Shown here: positions 25,370-33,466 of the stretch, piece by piece
Layout: each line of letters begins with the position of its first letter
Numbering within the stretch: the stretch's first letter is position 1
DNA from: Stagnimonas sp.
Lineage (GTDB): Bacteria; Pseudomonadota; Gammaproteobacteria; Nevskiales; Nevskiaceae
Reading direction: 5' to 3'
Length of the DNA: 64,000 nucleotides
Assembly (NCBI GenBank): GCA_030696045.1
Contig: JAUYNO010000090.1
Location: forward strand, 1 to 64,000
The notes under the pieces: model-generated
Database searches by the model: none
What the model was told of the DNA's origin: nothing
What the model saw: only the letters and a program-made list of their open reading frames with translations
Program-made: the position numbers and the translations under genes

Positions 25370-27265
25370 ATGCGTGGAAGGCAGTCGCGAATTTCACTGC
25401 TGACGGTGCTGGCAGGGAGCCTTACCGTCGCCGGCGCAGCACGCGCCGGCAGTTTCGAGTTGTGGGGCACCGAGGGTGACTACAAGCTGACGACCAACTA
25501 CGCCCTGGCGATGCGCACCAAGCATCCCGACCAGGCGCTGATCAATTCGCCGGTCGATCCGCTGGTGGCCGGCGGCCCGGTGACGGAAGGCCAGCTCGGG
25601 CCGGGTCAGCCGGCGCAGCCCGCCACCTTCAATCACACCGGCCTGCCCGCCGCCATCAACAGCGACGACGGCACCCGCAATTTCAAGCGCTATTCCCTGG
25701 TGCACAACCGCGCCTCGGCCTTTGGCGAAATGGAAGTGCGCCGGGGTGGCTTTGGCCTGGTGTTCAGCGGCGACGCCTTCGTCGACGCGGTGTACCGCTC
25801 CAAGAACGACAACGACTCGCCGGAAGTGGCGGGCCGCAACGTCAACACCATGGGCATCGCCGCCAACGAGTTCGTCGCCGAGGCACGCCATTACGACGGC
25901 CTGCGCGCGCGCCTGCTCGATGCCTACGCCTACCTCGACCATCAGTTCACCGACGAGATCGCGCTCAACCTGCGCGTCGGCCAGCAGGTGGTGGCCTGGG
26001 GCGAGAGCCTGTTCCTGCGCGGCATCGCGCTGTCGCAGGGCCGTGCCGACGCCACCCGCTCCTCGGTGCCCGGCGCCGAGATCAAGGAGTTGCTGCTGCC
26101 CGGCAGTCAGGTCGGCCTGCAGCTCTCGCTCAACGACCGCCTGACCCTGCTCGGCTATTACAAGCTGGACTTCGCTGCCACCGAGCTGTTCCCGCAGGGC
26201 GACTTCCTGTCGCCCGCCGACCTGATCGGCCCGGGCGGCACCTTCACCTATGGCTCGATCAACCCGGCCTACGGCGACGGCTGCGAAGGAATGTTGCCCG
26301 ACCCGTTCCCGGAGTCGGTCAATGCGACCATCTGCGGCACCGGCCTGCCCGGCCCGCTGACCAATTCCCAGCCCTACATCTACGTCTACCGGGCCGAGGA
26401 CATCAATCCCAGCGACTGGGGACAGTGGGGTACCGGCCTGAAGTTCGCCGCGACACCGCAGACCACCCTGGGCCTGTTCTTCCTGCGCTACGCCGACGCC
26501 AACCCGACGGTGCAGCTCAACACCGGTTTCGCGCCCTTCGGCGAGGACCCAGTGACCGGCACGCCGGTGACCACGCAGATCATCAACCAGTACGTGCCGA
26601 CCACGTACAACGTCAAGTACTTCGGCAACATCCACCTGTACGGCAGCAGCTTCTCGACCACCATCGGGCCGCTCAATGTCGGCGGCGAGATCAACTACCA
26701 CCAGGGCATCGATACCCAGGTGCAGGCGATCATCGCTGGCGTGCGCAGCCCGGTGTTCACCCGCGCCGACATCGGCCAGTTCCTGGTGTCGGCGATCTGG
26801 GCCGGCAACCCGCAGATGGTGTTCGACGATCTCGCCGTGGTGGCGGAAGCCGCCTATCACCACGTCTACTCGGTAGACGCCTTCGAGCCGCAACTGGGCA
26901 TCGCCCCGGTCGGCGACGGCAAGCAACTGTTCGGCAACCGCAATTCCTGGGGCTACCAGACCCTGGCGCTCGGCACCCGCCGCAACGTGATGTCCGGCTG
27001 GGATCTCAAGGGCCAGTTCAGCTGGGGTGCGATCGGCCACGGCAATCCCTCGATCAGCGGCCAGTTCGGTCCCATCTACGGCGAGGGCGACATGCGCCTC
27101 GGCGTCGGCACCGGCCTGCAGTACCTGCAGAACTTCGAAGTCGGCGTCAGCTACCAGAAGTTCTTCGGCGACGCCGAGCGGGTGGTGCGCGGTAGCCCGC
27201 AGATCCTGCAGAACCCCTATGCCGACCGTGACTATGTGACGCTGAATTTCAAGTACAGCCTGTAA
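25370..27265 (+). CDS. DUF1302 family envelope protein, paralogue 1
   Basis: The 631-residue protein has a signal peptide at about 1-26 (AARAG). The mature protein is beta-rich, with the DUF1302 hallmarks NLRVGQQVVAWGESLFLRGI and LQLSLNDRLTLLGYYKLDF, and ends in FKYSL, suggesting an outer-membrane barrel. DUF1302 genes often accompany DUF1329 genes in steroid- and hydrocarbon-degrading bacteria and are thought to help move hydrophobic substrates; biochemical proof is lacking. It shares a 98-bp stretch identical in DNA (25946-26043) with the next gene. RBS AGAGGAG. Confidence 0.87.
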   Translation: MRGRQSRISLLTVLAGSLTVAGAARAGSFELWGTEGDYKLTTNYALAMRTKHPDQALINSPVDPLVAGGPVTEGQLGPGQPAQPATFNHTGLPAAINSDDGTRNFKRYSLVHNRASAFGEMEVRRGGFGLVFSGDAFVDAVYRSKNDNDSPEVAGRNVNTMGIAANEFVAEARHYDGLRARLLDAYAYLDHQFTDEIALNLRVGQQVVAWGESLFLRGIALSQGRADATRSSVPGAEIKELLLPGSQVGLQLSLNDRLTLLGYYKLDFAATELFPQGDFLSPADLIGPGGTFTYGSINPAYGDGCEGMLPDPFPESVNATICGTGLPGPLTNSQPYIYVYRAEDINPSDWGQWGTGLKFAATPQTTLGLFFLRYADANPTVQLNTGFAPFGEDPVTGTPVTTQIINQYVPTTYNVKYFGNIHLYGSSFSTTIGPLNVGGEINYHQGIDTQVQAIIAGVRSPVFTRADIGQFLVSAIWAGNPQMVFDDLAVVAEAAYHHVYSVDAFEPQLGIAPVGDGKQLFGNRNSWGYQTLALGTRRNVMSGWDLKGQFSWGAIGHGNPSISGQFGPIYGEGDMRLGVGTGLQYLQNFEVGVSYQKFFGDAERVVRGSPQILQNPYADRDYVTLNFKYSL

Positions 27266-27277
27266 GACCAACAACCG

Positions 27278-27324
27278 CCCTCGCGACGGAACGCGAGGGA
27301 GCCCCTGGGCAACCAGGGGCTTTT
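27278..27324 (+). terminator. Double hairpin with terminator between DUF1302 paralogues
   Basis: CCCTCGCG/CGCGAGGG (27278-27299) is followed directly by GCCCCTGG-GCAA-CCAGGGGC and TTTT (27301-27324). The second is a standard intrinsic terminator 10-50 bp after the first paralogue and only 16 bp before the next ATG, so it may attenuate rather than fully separate the two genes. Confidence 0.8.
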
Positions 27325-27339
27325 ACCCTACGGAGAGGA

Positions 27340-29247
27340 ATGATGACTGGATCGTGGCTGCGGACAATTCTTTTGTTGTCCGCGATAGTGGTGGATGCGG
27401 GCCAGGCGGCCCGGGCCGGCTCGGCGGACCTCTGGGGCACCGACACCGAGTACAAGCTGACCTTCAACTACGCCGCCGGTGTGCGCACCAAGAAGCCGGA
27501 TCAGCGGCTGATCAACGGGCCCATTGACCCGCTGGTGGCCGGCGCGCCTATCCTCAACCCGGTGCCGGGGCAGCCGGTGCAGGTCGCCGGCTTCACCCAC
27601 ACCGGCCTGCCCACCACCATCAACATCGACGACGGCAACCGCAACTTCCAGCAGTGGTCGATGGTGCACAACCGCCTGACCGCTTTCGGCGAGTTGCAGT
27701 TCAAGCGCGAGAGCTACGGCGCCATCTTCAGCGGCGACGCCTTCTACGACCAGGCCTACCGGCAGAAGAACGACAACGACTCGCCGGCGACCGTCAACAC
27801 CATGGGCATCGCCAACAACCAGTTCACGCCGGAAACGCGGCATTACGACGGCCTGCGCATGCGCCTGCTCGATGCCTACGCCTACTTCGATCACAGCTTC
27901 ACCGACGAGATCGCGCTCAACCTGCGCGTCGGCCAGCAGGTGGTGGCCTGGGGCGAGAGCCTGTTCCTGCGCGGCATCGCGCTGTCGCAGGGCCGCGCCG
28001 ATGCCACCCGCTCCTCGGTGGCGGGCGCCGAAATCAAGGAACTGCTGCTGCCCACCAATCAGGTCGGCCTGCAGCTGTCGCTGAGCAACGCGCTGACCCT
28101 GCTCGGCTATTACAAGCTGGACTTCGCCGCCACCGAGCTGTTCCCCACCGGCGATTTCCTGTCGCCGGCCGACCTGATCGGCCCGGGCGCGACCTTCACC
28201 CACGGCTCGATCAACCCGGCCTACCTCGACGGCTGCCCCGGCCTGCTCGACCTCGGCACCTTCATCCCCGGCCTGCCGCTGGACCTGAGCGCGCTCTGCA
28301 CCGTCGGCGGCGGCGAGGGTGGCCTGGGCGATGTGCTGCTCAATGCCGCGCCCAACATCTACGTCTACCGTGGCGAAGACATTAACCCGAGCAGCTACGG
28401 CCAGTACGGCGTCGGCCTGAAGGCGGCGGTCACCGACCTCACCACCCTGGGCTTCTTCCACCTGCGCTACGCCGACTCCAACCCGACGGTGCAGCTCAAT
28501 CCGGGCTTCGCCTATGTCGGCACGGTCCCCGGCACCAACTTCGACATCACCACCGGACTGTTCAACCAGTACGTGCCGGTGACTTACAACATCAAGTACT
28601 TCGGCGGCATCAAGCTCTACGGCATGAGCTTCTCCAGCACCCTGGGGCCGCTCAATGTCGGTGGCGAGTTCAACTATCACCAGGGCATCGACACCCAGGT
28701 GCAGACCATCATCTCCGGCGTGCTCAGCCCGGTGTTCACCCGCGCCGACATCGGCCAGGTACTGCTGTCGGCGATCTATGCCGGCAATCCGGACTTCCTG
28801 GTCAATGACATCGCCGTGGTCGCCGAGACCGCCTACCACCACGTCTATTCGGTGGACGAGTTCGAGGCGCAGCCCGGCATCATTCCGGTCGGCGACGGCA
28901 AGCAGCTGTTCGGCAACCGCAACGCCTGGGGCTTCCAGACCCTGGTGCAGGGCACCACCCGCAATGTGCTCCCGGGCTGGGACCTGAAGAGCTCGATGAC
29001 CTTCGGCGCCCTGGTCAAGGGAAATCCCTCCATCAGCGGCCAGTTCGGCCCGCTCTATGGCGAGGGCGACCAGCGCCTGGGCGTCGGCCTGGGCCTGCAA
29101 TACCTGCAGAACTTCGAGGTCGGCATCAACTACCAGAAGTACTTCGGCAATGCCGACCGGGTGATGCGCGGCAGCCCGGTGGTGTTCCAGAACCCCTACG
29201 CCGACCGCGACTACATCGCCTTCAACATCAAGTACAACCTCCTCTGA
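27340..29247 (+). CDS. DUF1302 family envelope protein, paralogue 2
   Basis: This 635-residue tandem paralogue of the preceding gene has a signal peptide (LLSAIVVDAGQAARAG), the same NLRVGQQVVAWGESLFLRGI core, and a final FNIKYNLL typical of barrel ends. The most divergent part is a ~30-residue loop near residues 300-330 (LLDLGTFIPGLPLDLSALCTVGGGEGG), which suggests a different ligand-facing loop. Two ATG codons are adjacent (27340 and 27343) after GAGAGGA. Probably an outer-membrane protein for a hydrophobic substrate (inference from family context). Confidence 0.87.
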   Translation: MMTGSWLRTILLLSAIVVDAGQAARAGSADLWGTDTEYKLTFNYAAGVRTKKPDQRLINGPIDPLVAGAPILNPVPGQPVQVAGFTHTGLPTTINIDDGNRNFQQWSMVHNRLTAFGELQFKRESYGAIFSGDAFYDQAYRQKNDNDSPATVNTMGIANNQFTPETRHYDGLRMRLLDAYAYFDHSFTDEIALNLRVGQQVVAWGESLFLRGIALSQGRADATRSSVAGAEIKELLLPTNQVGLQLSLSNALTLLGYYKLDFAATELFPTGDFLSPADLIGPGATFTHGSINPAYLDGCPGLLDLGTFIPGLPLDLSALCTVGGGEGGLGDVLLNAAPNIYVYRGEDINPSSYGQYGVGLKAAVTDLTTLGFFHLRYADSNPTVQLNPGFAYVGTVPGTNFDITTGLFNQYVPVTYNIKYFGGIKLYGMSFSSTLGPLNVGGEFNYHQGIDTQVQTIISGVLSPVFTRADIGQVLLSAIYAGNPDFLVNDIAVVAETAYHHVYSVDEFEAQPGIIPVGDGKQLFGNRNAWGFQTLVQGTTRNVLPGWDLKSSMTFGALVKGNPSISGQFGPLYGEGDQRLGVGLGLQYLQNFEVGINYQKYFGNADRVMRGSPVVFQNPYADRDYIAFNIKYNLL

Positions 29248-29266
29248 TTCGTGCACTTGCAGCGCC

Positions 29267-29295
29267 AAGGCCCTCGCTAATACCGGGGGCCTTTT
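29267..29295 (+). terminator. Intrinsic terminator after second DUF1302 gene
   Basis: AAGGCCC (29267-29273) pairs with GGGCCTT (29287-29293) and is followed by further T; it lies 20 bp after the stop codon. Confidence 0.75.
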
Positions 29296-29395
29296 CGCAT
29301 GGCGCGGGAGCTACGGCATCCGAGGTAGGCCGCCGCCGCCGGCGAATGGCACCATGGGCGCCCTGGAGAACCGTCACCGATCCGAGGTTGCCGCA

Positions 29396-30415
29396 ATGAG
29401 CACCGCATTCGACGCCGCCGAATTCCGCAAGGCCCTGGGCGCCTTCGCCACCGGCGTCACCATCATCACCACCAAGGCCGCCGACGGCAGCCTGGTCGGA
29501 CTGACCGCCAACAGCTTCAATTCGGTGTCGCTGAATCCGCCCCTGGTGCTCTGGAGCCTGGCCGAAACCGCCGCCAGCCTGCCGGTGTTCCGGGAAGCCC
29601 CGCACTGGGCCGTGCACGTGCTGGCCAGCCACCAGGAAGAACTGTCGGGCCGCTTCGCCCGGCGCGGCATCGACAAGTTCGCCGGGCTCGACATCGAGAC
29701 CGGCGTCGGCGGCGTGCCCTTACTGAAGGGCTGCACCGCGCGCTTCGAGTGCAAGAACGCCTTCCAGTACGAGGGCGGCGACCACATCATCTTCGTCGGC
29801 CAGGTGCTCGACTTCCAGCGCAGCGAATCCGCACCGCTGGTGTTCCACGGCGGCAAGTACGCCCACGCCACCCGCCGCGAGGCGCTCGACGCCAAGCCGC
29901 GCAGCGCGGCACTGTCCGGCAGCTTCAACGAAGGCTTTCTCGGCTATCTGCTCGGCCGCAGCCATTTCCAGTTCTTCGGCCAGATCCACACCCTGCTGGC
30001 CGAGCAGGGTTTGAGCGACGACGATTTCTACCTGCTGTCGACCCTGACGCTACGACCGCTGATCAGCACCGTCGAACTCGACGCCGGCCTGGCCGCCGTG
30101 CTGCGCCAGCCCAGCGCCAGCCGCCTGCCGGCCCTGGCCGAGCGCGGCCTGGTGGCGCAGCTGGCGATGACCGCCGAGAGCAGCCTGCCCGAGTACCGCC
30201 TGACCGATGCCGGCCGCGACACCGCGCTGCGGCTGATCTCGGCCGCCAAGGCGGTGGAGCTGGAGATACTGGAGCGCATGGGTGCGGAGGACGGCGCTAT
30301 CCTCAAGTCGCTGCTGAAGCGCTTTCTCGGCGTGGTCGATCCGGACGCATCGGTGCTCTGGGATGATCCGACCCAGCTGGCGGGGAAGATTCCCGGGTCT
30401 GGCTGGGACAACTGA
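29396..30415 (+). CDS. Flavin reductase fused to a MarR-like domain
   Basis: Of the 339 residues, 1-160 are a flavin-reductase-like FMN/FAD split barrel (FRKALGAFATGVTIITT, LTANSFNSVSLNPPLVLWSL, HWAVHVLASHQEELSGRFA, YEGGDHIIFVGQVLDF). Residues ~185-320 look like a MarR-type winged helix (FFGQIHTLLAEQGLSDDDFYLLSTL, then LPALAERGLVAQ, then YRLTDAGRDTALRLI). This two-domain build is known in the reductase (C1) of Acinetobacter p-hydroxyphenylacetate hydroxylase, where the second domain binds the substrate and turns on flavin reduction. The oxygenase partner is not adjacent. Start taken at the MSTAFDAAEF ATG. Confidence 0.88.
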   Translation: MSTAFDAAEFRKALGAFATGVTIITTKAADGSLVGLTANSFNSVSLNPPLVLWSLAETAASLPVFREAPHWAVHVLASHQEELSGRFARRGIDKFAGLDIETGVGGVPLLKGCTARFECKNAFQYEGGDHIIFVGQVLDFQRSESAPLVFHGGKYAHATRREALDAKPRSAALSGSFNEGFLGYLLGRSHFQFFGQIHTLLAEQGLSDDDFYLLSTLTLRPLISTVELDAGLAAVLRQPSASRLPALAERGLVAQLAMTAESSLPEYRLTDAGRDTALRLISAAKAVELEILERMGAEDGAILKSLLKRFLGVVDPDASVLWDDPTQLAGKIPGSGWDN

Positions 30416-30435
30416 TCCACGCCGGCACAGACCCT

Positions 30436-30639
30436 TTGGAGATCGTCACGCGTCCACTGTTCCCACTGCTCGCGCTTGCCTTGCACACGGTCAGCGGCTG
30501 TACCGTCGAGCAGATCTACGCTAGCGGCCAGCCCGCGCGCTTGAAGGACTGCGAGCGCCTGCCCAGCGCGGAACGCGAAGCCTGTCTGACACTGGAACGG
30601 GAAACCTATTCCGAGCGCGAGAAGCGGACGGCGCAATAA
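30436..30639 (+). CDS. Small predicted lipoprotein
   Basis: The 67-residue protein probably starts at a TTG (30436), as no ATG or GTG fits upstream of the hydrophobic segment. Residues 6-20 are hydrophobic and end in a lipobox VSGC (Cys22). The short mature part has two further Cys in KDCERLPSAEREACLTLERE, a Cys...Cys helix-like pattern seen in other tiny envelope proteins. No function known. It begins 20 bp after the flavin reductase stop on the same strand. Confidence 0.55.
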   Translation: MEIVTRPLFPLLALALHTVSGCTVEQIYASGQPARLKDCERLPSAEREACLTLERETYSEREKRTAQ

Positions 30640-30965
30640 GCGGGCAGCGGCCGATGTGCGGATAACCGGCCTCCAGGGGACCGTCAGAATGAGCGTCGGC
30701 AAGAGCCGCCCTCTTGCCGACGCCGCCTCGGTGGCTTCTAATCAAACAAGCTCATCTGGCGACACGCCACCGGTGCCGGCCAAGGGAGCCGCACCGCCTT
30801 TCAAATCACACCGCTGCAAAGTCCGAGTTCTCGCCCGTTCCCGTCAAAGTCATTCGGTCCGGGAAGCCTGGCGCGACGATCAAGATCAGACTGGTTGTTG
30901 AGCGGCAGCGCATGCCCCGCCTGCCGCCGAGTGTCGAATCGGGGCCATGACAAATGGGAGTAGGG
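30640..30965. other. Interval without a recognised gene
   Basis: About 326 bp between the small lipoprotein and DUF805 genes. A short plus-strand frame (30656-30901) has no signal peptide, domain or RBS and looks random. No hairpin or repeat stands out. The 3' part must carry the DUF805 promoter; GGGAG at 30957 is a likely RBS. Confidence 0.6.
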
Positions 30966-31358
30966 ATGAACTGGTTTCTGGCAGCCCTCGGCAAGTACGC
31001 CAATTTTTCTGGCCGCGCGCAGCGCGCGGAATATTGGTATTTCGTCCTCTTCTACCTGCTCATCTACCTGGGCCTGATGATCGTCGACAGCCTCACCGGC
31101 ACCTTCAGCGAGGCGATGGGCCTGGGTCTGACCAGCGGTCTTTTCACACTGGCCATGCTGCTGCCATCCATCGCAGTGGGAGTGCGCCGCCTGCACGACA
31201 CCGACCGCAGCGGCTGGTGGTTGTTGATTGGCATCATTCCGCTGATCGGCGCCATCGTGCTGCTGGTCTTTGCCGTTCAGGACGGCACACCCGGAGCCAA
31301 CCGCTACGGAGAGAATCCCAAGGAGCGGGTCAAGGAGAGCAGCGCCGCCGGCGCCTAG
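30966..31358 (+). CDS. DUF805 membrane protein
   Basis: The 130-residue inner-membrane protein starts at MNWFLAALGKYANFSGRAQRAEYWYF, the characteristic DUF805 entry (an upstream in-frame ATG at 30954 would add four residues). It has four hydrophobic segments and the family motif GVRRLHDTDRSGWWLLI in the third quarter. The family is common in proteobacteria and phage-like regions; function unproven. It is convergent with the DUF1214 gene; a short GTCCGCC tandem lies just after the stop. Confidence 0.88.
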   Translation: MNWFLAALGKYANFSGRAQRAEYWYFVLFYLLIYLGLMIVDSLTGTFSEAMGLGLTSGLFTLAMLLPSIAVGVRRLHDTDRSGWWLLIGIIPLIGAIVLLVFAVQDGTPGANRYGENPKERVKESSAAGA

Positions 31359-31360
31359 CC

Positions 31361-31381
31361 GTCCGCCGTCCGCCGTCCGCC
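31361..31381 (+). repeat. Three tandem 7-bp units
   Basis: GTCCGCC is repeated three times with no gap, two bases after the DUF805 stop codon. It could vary in copy number by slippage. Confidence 0.6.
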
Positions 31382-31411
31382 AAGGACGGGAAGAGTTGCC
31401 CGAATTCCCGT

Positions 31412-32512
31412 TCAGCGCCGACATAGCGCCTCCAGCTTCACCACCCGGCAGTGCGGCTGCGGGTGCGCGCTGGCACCGACCCAGCGCAGCAGCATGCCGC
31501 CGTGCGCGTGGTGGTCGGTGTCGATGAAATTGCCGACGCCGATATCCTCGGCGGCGATCAGCAACGTCAGCGTGCCATCCGGATTGAGCCGGGCATCGTG
31601 CTTGTTGAGGTGCACGCGCCGATGCTGGCAGTCCAGCGATTCCAGCCAGTGATTGGCGAGCTGGAAGTTCCAGTAAGGGCAGTCGGGCACCTCGGTCTCG
31701 ATCAGCAGGGCCTCGTCGGGCGCCAGCCGCCAGTAGCCGTGGTAGTAGCAGATCTTGGGATCGCCGCCGACGCGCATCGAGGCCGCGACGTAGGGCGCCG
31801 CCGCCAACTGGTTGGGATGCTGCGCCACCCAGGCCGCCCAGTCGGCCACCAGCTTGGCGGTGCCCTGCACGAAGGCCAGCGCGCGCGTCAGGCCGGCGTC
31901 CAGTGCCGCCGCTGACAAGACCGCCGGCGTGGGCGGCGCGCTCAGACACTCGATCTGCAATTCCGCGGCGGTCTCGGCCCGACGGTCGAGAAAGGTCTGG
32001 CGCACGATCAGCATGCTGGAGTCGGCGGCCATCGGCAGCCAGTTGCCGGGCTGCGGCCGGGTGCTCAACAGCAGCTCGAAGCGACCATCGGCTTCCATCT
32101 GTAGCTCGGTGGCTTCCCGCTCGCCGGTGGAAGCCATGGTGCCATCGATGGCGTAGCGGTTGGCCTTGGTGCCGAACGACAGATAGGCCACCGAGCCGCG
32201 CCGACCGCGCACCCGGTACTCGCGGTCACCGGCGATGGTGGCGTTGCAATAGAGGTTGTCCGGGTTGGGCAGGAACACCTTGATGGAGTCGTCCGAGGCC
32301 GCGTAGAACACTGGGAAGTCCGGGTCAGCGAACTCCAACATCATCTGCAGGCCCAGGCGCGCGTAGCGGCTGAGCAGGCGCCAGCCTTCGGCGCGGTCGA
32401 GCAGGCTGTCGGGCGCGTCGGCACGCAGGATGGTCTCGCCCGCGGCTTTCAGACCCTCGCAGTAGGCGGCCCAGCTCTCGCCCGTCATGACCCGCTCCAG
32501 TGCCGTGCTCAT
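31412..32512 (-). CDS. DUF1214 domain protein, paralogue 1
   Basis: This 366-residue protein without signal peptide or membrane segment ends in a DUF1214-type domain: GGDPKICYYHGYWRLAPDEALLIETEVPDCPYWNFQLANHWLESLD, then HDARLNPDGTLTLLIAAEDIGVGNFIDT. The N-terminal ~200 residues are beta-rich. DUF1214 proteins are often encoded beside sulfotransferases, SDRs and P450s in steroid-degrading bacteria; no reaction is proven. It follows the EthD-like gene by 7 bp and ends that operon. It shares the same plan with the 374-residue paralogue at 35584. Confidence 0.85.
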   Translation of the reverse strand: MSTALERVMTGESWAAYCEGLKAAGETILRADAPDSLLDRAEGWRLLSRYARLGLQMMLEFADPDFPVFYAASDDSIKVFLPNPDNLYCNATIAGDREYRVRGRRGSVAYLSFGTKANRYAIDGTMASTGEREATELQMEADGRFELLLSTRPQPGNWLPMAADSSMLIVRQTFLDRRAETAAELQIECLSAPPTPAVLSAAALDAGLTRALAFVQGTAKLVADWAAWVAQHPNQLAAAPYVAASMRVGGDPKICYYHGYWRLAPDEALLIETEVPDCPYWNFQLANHWLESLDCQHRRVHLNKHDARLNPDGTLTLLIAAEDIGVGNFIDTDHHAHGGMLLRWVGASAHPQPHCRVVKLEALCRR

Positions 32513-32519
32513 GGCAGCC

Positions 32520-33227
32520 TCAAAACATGCAGTACTGACTGGTCGGCGTCACGTCGATGCGGCTCATGTCGATGAAGCGGCCGACGCTGTCCATCATCGC
32601 CTTCAAATTCTTCTCGAACTTCGCCGGGTCGCCTTCGGCATCGAAGAACAGCTGCGGGTCGGTCATGGCGCCGGTGGGGAAGCTCTCTTCGACAATGGCG
32701 TCGATGGCGCGCGCACCCGGCGTCAGCGCGCGCACCACGCGGTTCTGCAGGTACTCGAAGTTGGACTGGGTCTCGACCGCGACCGTGGTGTGGCGGTTCT
32801 GCCAGAGGTCGAGAAAGTCCTCGTCGCCCAGGCCCGGCTTGCGCGGGAACAGCGCGATCTGCGCGAAGCCCTCGGTGCGCTGGCCGTGGCCGGAGGACTC
32901 GTGCTCGACATTCGGCAGCGGCACCGACTCGGTGACCAGATAGGCGTCGAAGCGCGCGGCCACGCCGGCAATGGCGGCATCCACCGGTGCGCGCAGAGCG
33001 GCGTTGGCACTGTGCAGCCAGACCTGCACCAGGGCCTGCACCGGCGGCTCGCTGTGTTTCTGGGCGATGGCGGCGGCGGGCGCGACGTGGTGGTCGGCGA
33101 CGTTGATGCGCAGGCCACGCGCGCCGAGCGTCTTCAGGCGCGGCGCCAGGGTCTTGCGCAGGCGCGCGCCGAATTCCTCGATATCGACTGCGGGGTCGCG
33201 CCAGACGACGTAGATGACTTTTTCCAT
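32520..33227 (-). CDS. EthD-like dimeric alpha-beta barrel protein
   Basis: The 235-residue protein starts at MEKVIYVVWRDP (the longer frame upstream is repeat sequence). Its two halves look alike: N-half VIYVVWRDPAVDIEEFGARLRKT, C-half QIALFPRKPGLGDEDFLDLWQNRHTTVAV, the latter being the EthD/dabb pattern F..W...H. It is probably a tandem ferredoxin-like fold. EthD-type proteins assist P450 or monooxygenase systems, or act as small cyclases or decarboxylases. Its operon partner is the DUF1214 gene downstream. Exact function unknown. Confidence 0.75.
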   Translation of the reverse strand: MEKVIYVVWRDPAVDIEEFGARLRKTLAPRLKTLGARGLRINVADHHVAPAAAIAQKHSEPPVQALVQVWLHSANAALRAPVDAAIAGVAARFDAYLVTESVPLPNVEHESSGHGQRTEGFAQIALFPRKPGLGDEDFLDLWQNRHTTVAVETQSNFEYLQNRVVRALTPGARAIDAIVEESFPTGAMTDPQLFFDAEGDPAKFEKNLKAMMDSVGRFIDMSRIDVTPTSQYCMF

Positions 33228-33255
33228 TGCGTGCTCCGGGTTCCAGCTTCTGGAA

Positions 33256-33457
33256 CCCCTCCCCCCTCGCGGGGGAGGGGCAGGGGAGAGGGGGCGGCGC
33301 GCAGCGCCGTGGAAAACTTCGCTCATTCGGAAAGGTTGCAACGGCGGCTCACGCCGCCGCCCCCTCTCCCGGCCCTTCGGGGCGTTTGGCCTAAGCGGAA
33401 CTGACTCAATGTCAGTTCCGACCCGAGCCAAACGCTCCCCCACGAGGGGGGAGGGGA
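33256..33457. repeat. C/G-rich paired palindrome, copy 1 (with inner hairpins)
   Basis: Left unit 33256-33280 (CCCCTCCCCCC-TCGC-GGGGGAGGGG with a CAGGGGAGAGGGGG tail); right unit 33434-33457 (GCTCCCCCACGAGGGGGGAG). Between them lie nested inverted repeats: CGTTTGGC (33383-33390) with GCCAAACG (33427-33434), and the perfect hairpin CGGAACTGAC-TCAAT-GTCAGTTCCG (33396-33420). It separates the SDR and EthD genes. Confidence 0.75.
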
Positions 33458-33466
33458 TAGATCACC

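Noticed and set aside
30801-31949. 382-residue minus-strand frame across DUF805
   Set aside because: It overlaps the convincing DUF805 and DUF1214 genes in other frames and has no family motif.
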